DNA of 64,000 nt, taken from Multifurca ochricompacta. Lineage: Eukaryota; Basidiomycota; Agaricomycetes; Russulales; Russulaceae. A model generated the notes under the pieces. That model had not been told where the DNA came from. It did no database searches and worked only from the letters and a program-made list of their open reading frames with translations. Location of the stretch: assembly GCA_022496185.1 (NCBI GenBank), contig WTXG01000012.1, forward strand, positions 124,001 through 188,000, read 5' to 3'. The first letter of the stretch is position 1; each line of letters opens with the position of its first letter. The translations under genes were made by a program, and so were the position numbers. Shown here piece by piece: positions 1 through 10,285 of this stretch.

Positions 1-3000
1 CGAGCCGACCTGTTCTCAGTGCGCTACTTCGGGTTCCCAATGTACTTGGCTGCAAACCAAAGACAGAGCGGCACTCAGCAGACAGTCAGTCGTGTTCGAA
101 GCTTTTAAGTTTTCCCTTATCTTACCATCTACCATCTATCATCCCAAAGTTATGTTCAGGAGCTCGAAGCTCGCCTCCTTCACATGGAGTCGGTCTTTGC
201 ACAGCTAACTCAACAGCTTGGTCAGACTCCCAACGGTGAAGGCGCTCTCCCAAGTTCATCTCCATCTGATGAGTCCAAGGTTGCGGCTGCCGCTCTCCTC
301 AGATCCATCATCAGTAAAGGAAGCCAAAACGTTCAATCACACCCAACCGATAACCCATCCACCCCTGATTCATCGTCCTCTGTTAAAATTGAGGATGATG
401 TATCAGACTCATTTGGTCAACTGACGCTCGATGAGCACGGCCACATGCGTTGGATCGGAGGCTCATCCACAATGTCGCTCATACAGTCTTTCAGAGCCGC
501 CACAACTGCTCCACATGCTCGTGCATCTCCCATGGCCGATGACTCTGGTCAGCCCAACAAGCTCTACTTCCCTGCTGCGGTTTTCTTCGGTAAAGTGCGG
601 GCGTTACCCGGCCCAGAGGAGGTCGAGTACCCGGAGCGGGACCTCGCAGACAAGCTGGTGAGATATTTGATGCTTGTGCAGTGCCTGTAGCTTGCCTCAC
701 CCCTTTCTAGGTTGGCGCATATTTCTCACGTTTCCATTTCCTTTTACCTGTCATCGACAAGCCTACGTTTATGAGACAGTACACATATCTAATGGATCAC
801 CAGGGTGAGCAGCACTTGGCCCGTACCCAGACCGCGTTCATCGCCATGGTGTTTGCTTTATTCGCCTGCGCGGCCCAACTTGTTGATGACCCCCGCTTGA
901 AAGGCGAGAAGGACGACGATGGGGGGATGGGCATGGTCTACTACGAGCGGTAAGTTTTTTCTTCCCTTAGACGGTGAGGTTGCTGATCGTGGATGTGTAG
1001 CGCACTTATACTCCACTACATAAGTCATGCATCCATACAAATCTCCCATGTGCAGTGTTTCGTTCTTATGTCGTCGTTTCTTTGTTCCGTCAATTGCCTT
1101 CCCCAAGCATGGCTTCTTATTGGCCAAGCGGTGCGGGCCGCACAAGATCTTGGATTGCATGTGTGTCCGTTATTTCCCCCCTCTGTCTTTGGTTCTTACG
1201 GGTTCTGAAAGCGCTCGCCACGCCGGCTGATGGTCTCCGCCATCGAGAAAGAAACTCGACGAAAGATATGGTGGGGTGTCTATACATTGGACCGCATGCT
1301 TGCTCTCGCTCTCGGTCGCCCCATCGGTGCAGAGGATGTTGACTGTGACGTTGAACTTCCCATAGACATCGACGACGACTTTCTACCGGAGTATTTCGCT
1401 GGTGCCCCGATGACGTCTGAAACGCCCTCTTTGATGACTGGTTTCACATCTCTTGTTTCTTTGTATAACATCGCCGGTCGCGTCATGCGCCAGGTCTACG
1501 GGGTCGACATGGCGGACAATACGGCTGACCCGGAGAAGCGTGCACAACTGCAAGTTAATGTCGACACCCTGGACAAAGAATTAACAAAGTGGCTGGACAA
1601 TCTACCCCCGGTATTTAAGTCTCTTATGATCAACGAGAAGCAGGTGTCCATGGGTGCTGCTCTCTGCAGCCACTATTATTCCGTCTTGACCGCTCTACAT
1701 CGCAACCTCCTTCCCGTCAGGCGCGATCAGCCACCTGCCCCCCGATCAAATACAAAGGCTGTCTCCTCTGCACGTACCTGCATTCGTCTCGCCCCCTTCA
1801 TCAAGAACGTTGTTCCTCCCTCGCATCATCTTGCGTTCTTCATACAGCATTTATTCAGCTCTGCTGTCATCATCTTGTTGTATGCAATGCATGTAGCAGA
1901 TCCTGGGGCTGCCAACTCTGCCATGGAAGAAGCGCAAAGCTGTTTAGCAGCCCTGGAGCCATGGGAAGGACATTGGCCTGGTGCTCGGAAAGTCAAGGAA
2001 CTACTCGTTGAGCTCATGACTACAGCTCGTGAGGCAGTCATAGGAAACCAAACGGCAAATGCGACGGCAAGTGGTTCCGCGGCATCCATAGCCGCCTCCA
2101 CGAGTGTTATGTTTGCTACACCGTCCGTTCCATTTGACAAGGGTCGAAGGCACTCATTCACAGCGTCATCCAGAGTGGCAAAGAGCAAGTCCAATCTTCG
2201 AAGAAACCTGTCACCCGACGCGGGGCGCCCTTCCAGGTCCACGCAGGCATCTACCGCACTAAGGTTTGAATGTGAGTGTAGGCCGACATTCTCTTGCTAT
2301 TGCTCACTGAAATGCTATACGATGTAGCGCAGCGTGCGAGATCCGCATCAAGGAAACGAGGGCACGACGAAACTGAGGAACCTCCAAGTCAATCCGGGTC
2401 GTCTAATGCCTACCGTCTTCAGTATCAACTAGGCTTTGGGCGCCCGAATTTAAGCCCGCATAGTTCTCCGACTTCTGCGAAAAGCTATCCCTCGCCACCC
2501 CTTCCTCATGCTGAGGCATCTCTGGAACGTAGCCCTCCTATCGTGAACGCTCCTTCATTTGGCTCATGGAACGGGCCTGTTTCTCCTGTTGGCGGCATGC
2601 CATCACCTTCTCGCTACGATTTTGACTTCTCGGCCTCATCTCCACATGGATTTGAACGATGGGGTTACGATGGTGATCAGTTTCCCAGAACATCACAAAG
2701 TATGACAGCCACTGGTACATACGAACAACCTTCGACTGTCGATCCTTCTTATCTTGCGTACGCTGCCCCTTCTTCATCTCAAGTCAGTAGCGACTTTTTT
2801 GGGACGCCCATCGCGACGACAACGGGGCCGTCGTTCCTTGCTGCAGGTTTACCCTTCCATGGTCTGGATTACCTTCGAAACTTTGATCCGGATGGTGGCG
2901 AACAGGACGCTCTCGGACAAGGTTTTGATGTGGGTGCATTCCGATACGACCCAGAATTACCTTTCACACTGCCTGAGCTTCCCACGGAACCCACAGGCCA

Positions 3001-3004
3001 GTAA
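1..3004 (+). CDS. Zn2Cys6 fungal transcription factor, 5'-truncated by the window edge
   Basis: Nuclear DNA-binding regulator of the Gal4-type Zn2Cys6 plus fungal_trans class. Base 2 is already inside the zinc cluster: three cysteines (CSQC, then C) are visible, followed by the basic linker DRAALSRH and a short coiled-coil start, YVQELEARL. Exons: <2-84, 150-657, 711-949, 1001-1160, 1212-2271, 2328-3004. The middle homology region is clear: VIDKPTF, then AVRAAQDLGLH, then RKIWWGVYTLDRMLALALGRP across two introns. The C-terminal third is Ser/Pro-rich and probably an activation region. The layout resembles the XlnR-type activators of plant-polysaccharide degradation, but that assignment is only an inference from general similarity. 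The start codon and the first half of the zinc cluster lie upstream of the window. Confidence 0.88.
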
Positions 3005-3508
3005 TTTTCCATGAGCACGAGTATCTGATCATCTCTATGTCTTGTTTGAGAAAAAGGACTAATCGAATCACCATGCATGCCTCTTGTCACGACTAGCCAC
3101 GATCTGATGTATTAGTGTGTAATCTGCTTTACTAAGGACAAGCTTCGTTCGTTCCACTAGACATGCTAATTGTTCAGTGTATAAGCTGTATTCAACTACT
3201 TTGCCTGCTACGTTGTTTATGATTAGGGAATGCTAGATTGCTGTAGCAAGTAGTCAGTCAGTCAGTCAGTCAGTCTAGTTAATTTTTTAATCACAGTATC
3301 ACGTGGTTATGACTAATCCAAATAATCATGTGACGAAGTCCCCGTGCCCGTGCCCGGTGCCCGTTCCCGTTCCCGTTCCTGTTCCTGTTACCCGTTACCA
3401 TCTCCATCTCTCTCATCGTCCGCTCCCCGGTTAACAATTAAGCCGGGGTTATAAATTAAATCCCGGTCAGTAAGCTTTACCAATCCTAACACTTTACAAC
3501 CATTGACC
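3005..3508. repeat. Intergenic spacer with two short tandem repeats
   Basis: No gene seen. A CAGT-type tetranucleotide tract lies at about 3252-3275 and a degenerate CCCGTT/CCCGTG hexamer tract at about 3341-3401. The second tract sits about 110 bases before the next start codon, so it is in or near that promoter. Confidence 0.6.
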
Positions 3509-5514
3509 ATGGCCTCACATCCAGTTGTAGAACTCACCTCCCCATCATCATGGGCGATGGTAAGCCAAGTGCTAGCATTATGGGCTGGTGGCCTAAGTTT
3601 CGTCCATAGGTTGAGGATAAATTCTCCCCGTATGCCAAGGAGACTCTCGCAAAGCTCATCACTTTCCTCGAGGTTAGTAGTGTGTTCAGAAGTGACCGCC
3701 TCCCCTGTTAACAACAACCCCCTCGTCCACCTTTGAAGGAGGAGGTCAGGCCTGCAGAGAGGCTAGCCAAGGCCCAGCTCCCCGATGACGCGACACGGTG
3801 GCAGACGGTCATCCCTGTTATCGAGGAACTCAAGACGAAAGCACGCAAAATCGGCCTTTGGAATCTCTTTTTGAGCAAGGCTCATTATCCCGAACACGGC
3901 GTTCCTTTGACCAATCTAGAAGTATGACTTCACTCTGTCTTCCGTACGCAACAACTCACATCACATACTCCAGTATGCTGTTATGGCCGAAATCATGGGA
4001 CGGTCGGGGCACATCGGCTCGGAGGTGACAAACTGCTCGGCACCGGACACTGGCAACATGGGTAAATTTGTCGTAACTTTCATCTCGCAGTCCTGGGACT
4101 CATGTGTCTATCAAGAGGTTCTGGCTCGCTACGGCAACGCCGAGCAGCAGAAAAAGTGGCTATTTCCTCTGCTGAATGGGGAAATACGTTCGGCGTTCTC
4201 CATGACCGAGAGGTTTGGTAGGTTTCAGATTAGAGTTTAAGAGTTGCCTATTAATTCTATCTACACAAGTTGCGTCCTCCGATGCCACGAATATCCGCAC
4301 CTCTATCAGGCAAGAAGGTGACGAGATTGTCATAAATGGGCACAAATGGTTTGTTCTCTTGCAACGTCGTACTTCTTTGCACTTTAATTATTCTTTTCTA
4401 GGTACATCAGCGGCGCAGGAGACCCCAGGACAAAGGTCCACCTTGTTCTCGGCAAGAGTGACCCCAACAATTCGAGCGCATACCGCCAACAGAGCGTTGT
4501 GATTGTTCCCGCCGATGCTCCTGGTGTCAAAGTTGTTCGTCAGATGATGGTCATGGGATTCGATGACGCTCCCGAGGGCCACTCAGAGATCATCTATGAC
4601 AATGTCCGTGTGCCCTTGGGTAACTTGGTACTTGGCTGGGGCAGAGGCTTTGAGGTTTGTGTCACGTAAGCGCGTATTTCAACTCCGTTCACTCCCAACA
4701 GATCATTCAAGGGCGCCTTGGACCCGGACGGATACATCACTGCATGAGATCAATCGGTGCTGCCCAAATAGCGTTAGACAGCATGATACAGCGTGTAACA
4801 GATCCGTCTCGTAAGACCTTTGGAAAATACCTCTATGAACATGGTAGGCCCCGCTTTTGGACCCTCTGTTAGCTCATCGTGTACCATACTTCCTGTAGGC
4901 ACCGTCGTTGAGGACATTGCGAAATCCCGCGCCGAGATCGAATCTGCACGTCTTCTGGTCCTTAGTGCCGCTTTGCAGGCAAGCTAGTTTATTACCTAGG
5001 GTGATTGGGTCCTCGTTAATAAAGCCTCGCAGATCGACAAATTCAAAGCAAAGGGTGCCATGAAGGAAATTGCCATCGCGAAGGCAAGTTTGATTTGTGT
5101 TGCGCCGGTTCATTCTTTGACAGCGTCACCAGTTTGTGGTCCCTTCTATGGCCTTACAAGTAGTGGACCGTGCAATGCAAGCATATGGTGCGGAAGGGTT
5201 GAGCCAAGATCAAGATCTTTCTTTTGCCTTTGCAAACCTTCGAACACTTCGACTCGCGGATGTAAGGCGTTCTTATAGGCTTCTCTGACCAACTTCATAC
5301 TCACATGCACCTACTTTCCAGGGCCCTGACGCGGTCCGTTGCGCATCACAGGGTCGAGTTTCTTTGGACTGACTATCTTTTACTTCAGGTTCACATCCAA
5401 CAGGTTGGACAGCGAGAGTTGAAGAGGGCGCCTGCTCTTGTTAAGAAGACAGCTGAGGTGAAAAAGAAGGAGACCGAGCTTTTCAAAAAGCATGGCTTGA
5501 AGCTTCCTCAATGA
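3509..5514 (+). CDS. Acyl-CoA dehydrogenase, ACAD10/11-like
   Basis: Flavoprotein that alpha,beta-dehydrogenates acyl-CoA in fatty-acid or branched-chain breakdown. Thirteen exons: 3509-3559, 3610-3672, 3739-3921, 3974-4061, 4116-4217, 4270-4348, 4402-4654, 4702-4843, 4899-4978, 5033-5083, 5133-5261, 5322-5333, 5389-5514; 452 residues, normal for the family. Family landmarks in order: [25 protein letters not shown] (substrate/FAD binding), [26 protein letters not shown], and the C-terminal RLADGPDAVH with a basic tail. Two introns begin with GC instead of GT (4979 and 5084), and exon 12 is only 12 nt. The TER-F-VASS stretch replaces the more usual TEP residue. No signal peptide is obvious, and the C-terminus LKLPQ is not a clear PTS1, so the compartment is uncertain. 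Confidence 0.92.
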
Positions 5515-5627
5515 ACCTGTGTTCAGTGTCTTTTAGTTGAATTATGTACACCATCTTAGTGAAATGAATGTGGTGGTGGAACCGGCTACCACGGCCCGCC
5601 CATGAGTTGACCATCCCTACCTCACCC

Positions 5628-5657
5628 CCGTCAACGTCAACGTCAACATCAACATAA
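5628..5657. repeat. GTCAAC/ATCAAC hexamer repeat
   Basis: About five imperfect copies of a 6-base unit lie 35-65 bases upstream of the next gene's start codon, in its promoter or 5' leader. Confidence 0.6.
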
Positions 5658-5691
5658 ACTCTACCGTTAAGTAGGCTGACTCGAAAGAGCG

Positions 5692-6189
5692 ATGATGCAT
5701 CATGCATATACCATAGCTCGCAGCGTAGCTTGCCGAGTAATACCATTGGCACGGCATATGTCTTCCAAGCCCAACGCACAAACCCCTCTGCCTAACTTCG
5801 CACTCCCACCCAAAAAACTGCGAGCCCTTGTCTCTCTCTACCACCAATCCAACTCGTTTATCACTCCCGAAAACTTGGATGAGGAAATTGACCGTGCATT
5901 CCTTGAAGTCCCCGCCATGCGCACATTCGGCAACCGAAGAGTTGACTGGCCGTCCCTTCGTTTGGAGGTCAAAGAACGCAAGCAGCTGTCCAAGTTTGGT
6001 CTCCCGGAGACGCTCAACTCAGCGTTGAGCATGTACGAGGCTGGTTATGAGGAGCGGGAAAAACGTGTCGAACAGGTTTTCGACGCAATGTATGGAACCT
6101 GGCAGACAAACAAGCCAGGTTTGGAATTGCTGCAGGACACGTGGGAGGGTGTTGAGCAACGGTTGAAAGGGGAGGAAGGAGTAAACTAA
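5692..6189 (+). CDS. Conserved-looking small protein, probably mitochondrial
   Basis: Intron-free frame of 165 codons; ATG codons at 5692 and 5695 are equivalent. I do not recognise the family. The first 25-30 residues contain Arg, His and Ser but no acidic residue, followed by HMSSKPN, which looks like a mitochondrial presequence with a cleavage region. The mature part is polar and mostly helical: a short Pro-rich patch (LPNFALPPKKLRALV), then charged helices ending in WEGVEQRLKGEEG. There are no cysteines typical of CHCH proteins and no membrane span. It could be a mitoribosomal or assembly protein, but nothing in the sequence proves this. Confidence 0.6.
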   Translation: MMHHAYTIARSVACRVIPLARHMSSKPNAQTPLPNFALPPKKLRALVSLYHQSNSFITPENLDEEIDRAFLEVPAMRTFGNRRVDWPSLRLEVKERKQLSKFGLPETLNSALSMYEAGYEEREKRVEQVFDAMYGTWQTNKPGLELLQDTWEGVEQRLKGEEGVN

Positions 6190-6785
6190 TTCTCATGGTA
6201 CGCTACCCTCATACATATTGCTCCCGTTCTCTTTCTAAGCCCATAGCTGCTTCTCAGTTCATGCCCTGCTTTTTGTGTGGTCCCTAATTTCGCCAGGCAT
6301 TTTGGGCCATTCGTTCTAATCCAGCTCGAGACGCAAGGACCATTGAATTGCAGTCGCTTAAGTTGATATTGAGAGTGGGCGAGTAGACGTAGTGGTTGGA
6401 CTGCCTACTGCCTCCAAACTGGAGCTTCGTCGAACCTTAACGACGTCACACGCGGCTTGCTTTGAGCAGTAATGGTCGCCTTTCCCATCTACATCTAACG
6501 ATAAGCTTTGCGACAAACCTCGAAATTTACTCCTTTCTAGCTTTCTTTCTTTGCTCTCGTCAAGGTCGCGCCTGTATATATGACTTATGGATGATTTCAG
6601 GCAAAGGATGAAAGCATTCTTGTGCTCTTCACAGCCTCACGTGGCTAAGGGCATGTGCCCAGCTTGCGTCGTCTGTAAAATGCAGGACTTACCTGATGAA
6701 GACAGAGAATAGACGTCGACCGGAGAAATGCCGCAGGCTAAGTCTTATCCACCCGATGGTGTTTGCATATATATATTCATACAAT
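6190..6785. other. Convergent intergenic region
   Basis: Lies between the 3' ends of the small mitochondrial-type gene and the sirtuin. It holds the two 3' UTRs. No open frame with coding character, RNA gene or repeat was seen. Confidence 0.5.
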
Positions 6786-7820
6786 TCAAAAACCCAAAGC
6801 CTCCGGAATTGTTTCTTCGCATGGCCCAAGGAACAAAAAATCTGCACCTTCGTCCCCATTGGTCCTTTCCAAATTGAATACAGCGACCTTCCCTCCATGT
6901 CTCTGTACCGCACGCCCGTAGGAAGCCGCAGGCCACGTCTGCAGTCTTGTGAATGCTTTCCGTGACAAATTTCAAGCTAACGCTCACCGTTAGCGATGTA
7001 CCAACGACCAAGCACAAATTGGCTTGAGCAACCAGTTTGTGTATGATTTGGAGGTGATGGGGCGCCTCCCCAAACCAGACGACACCTGGCCGTGCTAGAG
7101 CACCACATTTGGCGCAACGCGGCAGATCAGCTTCATCTATGGTTGGTTCGATTACGTTGTTTTCGACCAAGTCCTCAGTGCCCCACAGCGCTGCACAGAC
7201 TGGTGAGTTGGGGACTGGCTCGCAGTGGCCACATGTTTCAGATGTGCAAAGTACATCGAAGAGCCTTCCGTGCATCTCGAGTAGTTGTGGCTGAGGCGAT
7301 GGCCTCGAACCAGATACCGGTAGTGTGTCCTGCACCTTCATCAAAGCGCGAGTGCTCAAGCCGTCGACATTTTGAGTAATAAGTGTGAATGTTGCCTCAG
7401 GCGCAATCTGCTTGCGGATAGATTCTACAGAAAACTTGGCAATAGCGATGTGTGCTGCGTTGGGATTGGCGGCAGAGGCTCTAGGAGAGACATCATGAAG
7501 TCAACGACATAGTATGGCTCCAATGAAGCTGACTTCTCGCGTCTGCAGTGGTAAAACTGCCATATCCTGGAGGGATTCGACTTGAATGCGCCGTATGACG
7601 TTAGACTTATTCCGTTATACTTGCGCCACATTCCCCCAGACTCTCTGAATGTTGAAATGCCTAATGCGCCCATGACACCTGTTTCAAACCAAGACAGGAG
7701 AAAGGCAAGCCTACCAGAACCCGCAGAAAGTCCAGCACCGGCGACAGCAATAATATGTTTAGATGATGACAGCAATTCCTTGAAGGCTGCCATATCTGTG
7801 GATGGAAGGGCGGCGCTCAT
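6786..7820 (-). CDS. Sirtuin, class III (SIRT5-like) NAD-dependent deacylase
   Basis: Removes acyl groups from lysine using NAD. Exons (reverse): 7820-7715, 7660-7534, 7480-6988, 6938-6786; 292 residues. Visible motifs: [18 protein letters not shown] across intron 1 (NAD binding), [14 protein letters not shown] with the catalytic His, a zinc site of four cysteines (LCTSETC, then LPRCAKC), RPGVVWFGE, and GTSLT. The segment FYHCRRE keeps the Tyr-x-x-Arg pair that in human SIRT5 (Tyr102/Arg105) binds the acidic acyl group, so desuccinylase/demalonylase activity is a reasonable inference. The N-terminus has no clear presequence. It neighbours FMC1 on the same strand, but there is no evidence of a functional link. 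Confidence 0.93.
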
Positions 7821-8399
7821 TTTCTAATCTTGTGGAGGCGACGTGCAATGACCACTGGCTGTGCAGCAGCGAATAGGGTTACGGGTGGATAGCCCGACCT
7901 GCTATGATCGAAAGTGATGGATCAAAGCTATAGTACATCATGTAGATCATGTGTCACCGTAACCGAGCACACGCCTTTATGTCAACTGAGATGTCAGACT
8001 CACAGGTTTATTACTCGTTTGAGAGGAAAGAATGGTTTGCATGTGATGCGTATAGTGTGGTAGTGGAATTGTTTTCCTGAAGGTGGCTGGGGCTTGCCAC
8101 AAGATTGTATTTTGTGTATTTTGTGAACAAAGAGGTCCTGGTGAACGCTGCACTTTGATTGAAGCTTGGTGATCATACTTTCTTTTCTTTAAACCATGTG
8201 ATTTTCTGGCGCGAAGAAAAAAAAAAAAAGGGTTGCAATTGAACCTTGTTTCGATCATCTTTTCATCTTCGTGAGGAGCATGAAGAGATTTCCAACCATG
8301 TAGTCTGAAATGACCTAAGTCACTGTGCTGAAACGACAACTGGAGAGACGACTGGTGCGCGCATGTAACAACAGAGGCTGGTAGTGTGAAACAATGAAT
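7821..8399. other. Intergenic region between two minus-strand genes
   Basis: Holds the sirtuin promoter and the FMC1 3' UTR. A 120-codon minus-strand frame at 7977-8339 contains a poly-Phe stretch from an A-rich tract and looks like chance. Confidence 0.5.
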
Positions 8400-8845
8400 C
8401 TATTCAGCATTCTTTTCCTGAGGGGTTATGGGCATATTAAGGCCAACTCTTCGTGCTGTAGCCTCTATACGCTCCTCGGCAGTCAAGTCCACAAGAGGGT
8501 TGTAGCGATCCAAGAGCGTCTTCACGAATACAGATTAGGGCTGTAACAAGGTCAATTGAAAGTGACTCACCTTGTGTATACGCTGCGAACGTAGAAAGGT
8601 GATAGCATTTTGGGTATTACTGTCAAAGTTAGCAGATGGAGTGGATTCGAGTATCGTGCGAAAGTTCAAAGCAGTTATTCGACTGCGTGTAGACCTTGGA
8701 CTAATTGACTGAAGTGTACGAGTTGAGAACGACGGAAACTAGGATTGAAAAGGATGACACGAACTGCCTTGTAAATCTCCCGTAGGATAGCACGATATGC
8801 ATGTATGACCTTGAACTTGGCCGCCTTGGTGGACGAGGACGACAT
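8400..8845 (-). CDS. FMC1: FMC1-like mitochondrial ATP synthase assembly factor (LYR-type)
   Basis: Small matrix protein that, in yeast, supports assembly of F1-ATPase through the chaperone Atp12. Exons (reverse): 8845-8765, 8708-8571, 8519-8400; 112 residues, the usual size. The N-terminal helix HAYRAILREIYKA has the LYR-like signature, followed by SPRSTRSRITALNFRTILE and the C-terminal block LLDRYNPLVDLTAEER with RRVGLNMP, typical of fungal FMC1. The first junction was set by phase and motif: donor GTTCGT after codon 27, acceptor before TCA at 8708. The N-terminus is Ser/Thr/Lys-rich. It is divergent from the RRM gene across about 300 bases that contain an ACC-rich run. Confidence 0.85.
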
Positions 8846-9144
8846 AACTTGAAGTAACTTGAAGTAACTGACACTGACACTTGTTTGTTTTTAGTTATTG
8901 ACGGTCCGTCCGGGCCGGGACCACCACCACCACCCCACCACCACAAACCTCAGCAGACCGCGGCAGACACAGACACACAGACATGCAGACACGATTGTAC
9001 ACCACACGCGAGTGTCTTTCTACCTCTGAATATCTGAACAATGAAACGCTCTCATGGCTTAAAGTGAGCGCGTTGGATTGTCCATTTCTATCACGTCGTA
9101 TTCACTGATTTTCTCTTGTAAAGTCTTCTAGCTTGTAAACCGTC

Positions 9145-9871
9145 ATGGCAAGATTCTCTGCTCGGCCTTCCTCAATGGATAGGTACTCTCGACATCATAG
9201 CAGGCTAGGGAAGAAAGCTCCCAAGAGGTTCTCTTCTACTCCTGCCCACCATAAACCGTCCCATAGGGAGAGGCCAACACCCGGAACGGCAACTTTCAAG
9301 CGATCGCAGCTGACGTTTGTCTATGCGGGAATGTGAGCCTTGATCGATTACCCAGTTTTCGAAGGGCAATCGTGAATGTATAAACAGCTTGGTTTGGATG
9401 TCAAAAATGCCGACCTTGCGAAGTTTTTCGAGTCGAGCGGCAAGGTTAACAAGATTGACATCCGTTGCGGCATTCGGAGCCACACTGTTTACGCAACGGT
9501 TCTATTCGCTAGTGTGGAGGCAGCCACACGAGCGTTGGCTTTAAATGGTCACACTATGCTTGGTCGCAAGATGGTTGTACGTCCCCGTCCTTGAATTATG
9601 TGAGACCGGGTCTTCACTTCACTCATGTGATATATATATCTTATAGGTCTCTCCTAGCTTTCTCGATATGCCAGAGGCCAAACGAGGCATGCGGCCGAAG
9701 CCTTTCAAACTCTTAGGTGTCAACCTGACAGGAATTGGGTTCGTGAAAAGTCGCAATTGATTTTTATTTTTATTTGTAAGCTCACTAATGTGTATACGCA
9801 GAAACGCCGTTCAGCACGCCGTGAATAAATTTTGCAATGGTGGAACGCAGGTGATCCCGCCAGAACCATGA
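9145..9871 (+). CDS. RRM-domain RNA-binding protein (frame broken by one base)
   Basis: Single RNA-recognition motif with an Arg/Ser/Lys-rich N-terminal extension of about 55 residues that could be a mitochondrial presequence. Exons: 9145-9332, 9388-9576, 9647-9738, 9802-9871. The RRM starts with LTFVYAG (RNP2 position) and continues LGLDVKNADLAKFFESSGKV, then VYATVLFASVEAATRALALN (RNP1 region), then GRKMVVSPSF. The exon 1 end has a consensus donor (GTGAGC at 9333), but the phase is wrong by one. One extra A near 9331 would give YAGN, the residue expected there, and make the whole 180-codon frame close. Without it, only a weak donor (GTCTAT at 9319) keeps frame. The function of this RRM protein is unknown. 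Confidence 0.72.
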
Positions 9872-10285
9872 TGATCTTTACTTTATGTCACATAACATAT
9901 CATTGGGTCGGCCCTCGCCTCGGAGATTTTTATGTAAAGTATAAATGTTGTAACTTACTTTTAGTGCAATCTTGGTTATTAAAAAGATAGATTTTACGGC
10001 GGCTGTTGGCCGGTGTAAACCCGAAGTGGTTTCCGCGTTGGTCGCCATCAACGCCGCGACGGCTTACGAGACTGCAAGCGGCCACCAGCTCAACCGAGCT
10101 GCTCGCTGTCTCTCAACACCGCAGTCCTATCGTAGCACATGGGATTCTTCTAACTGTTTCTTTTGGCTTCCCCTACAGGTAGCTGTAACTTCCTATTACT
10201 GTTACACACACGGCCCAGTAACTCACGCTTATTCTGGCCGCCCCAGGACACGTCCATTACCCTACTCCCCATCTCCTGAGCCATC
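9872..10285. other. Intergenic region upstream of the pseudo-helicase gene
   Basis: Probable promoter and 5' leader of the next gene, with a C-rich stretch just before the ATG. A frame at 9972-10307 has no recognisable protein. An upstream non-coding exon is possible. Confidence 0.45.

Noticed and set aside
7977..8339. 120-codon minus-strand frame between the sirtuin and FMC1
   Set aside because: Contains a poly-Phe stretch from an A-rich run and shows no domain or plausible start context.
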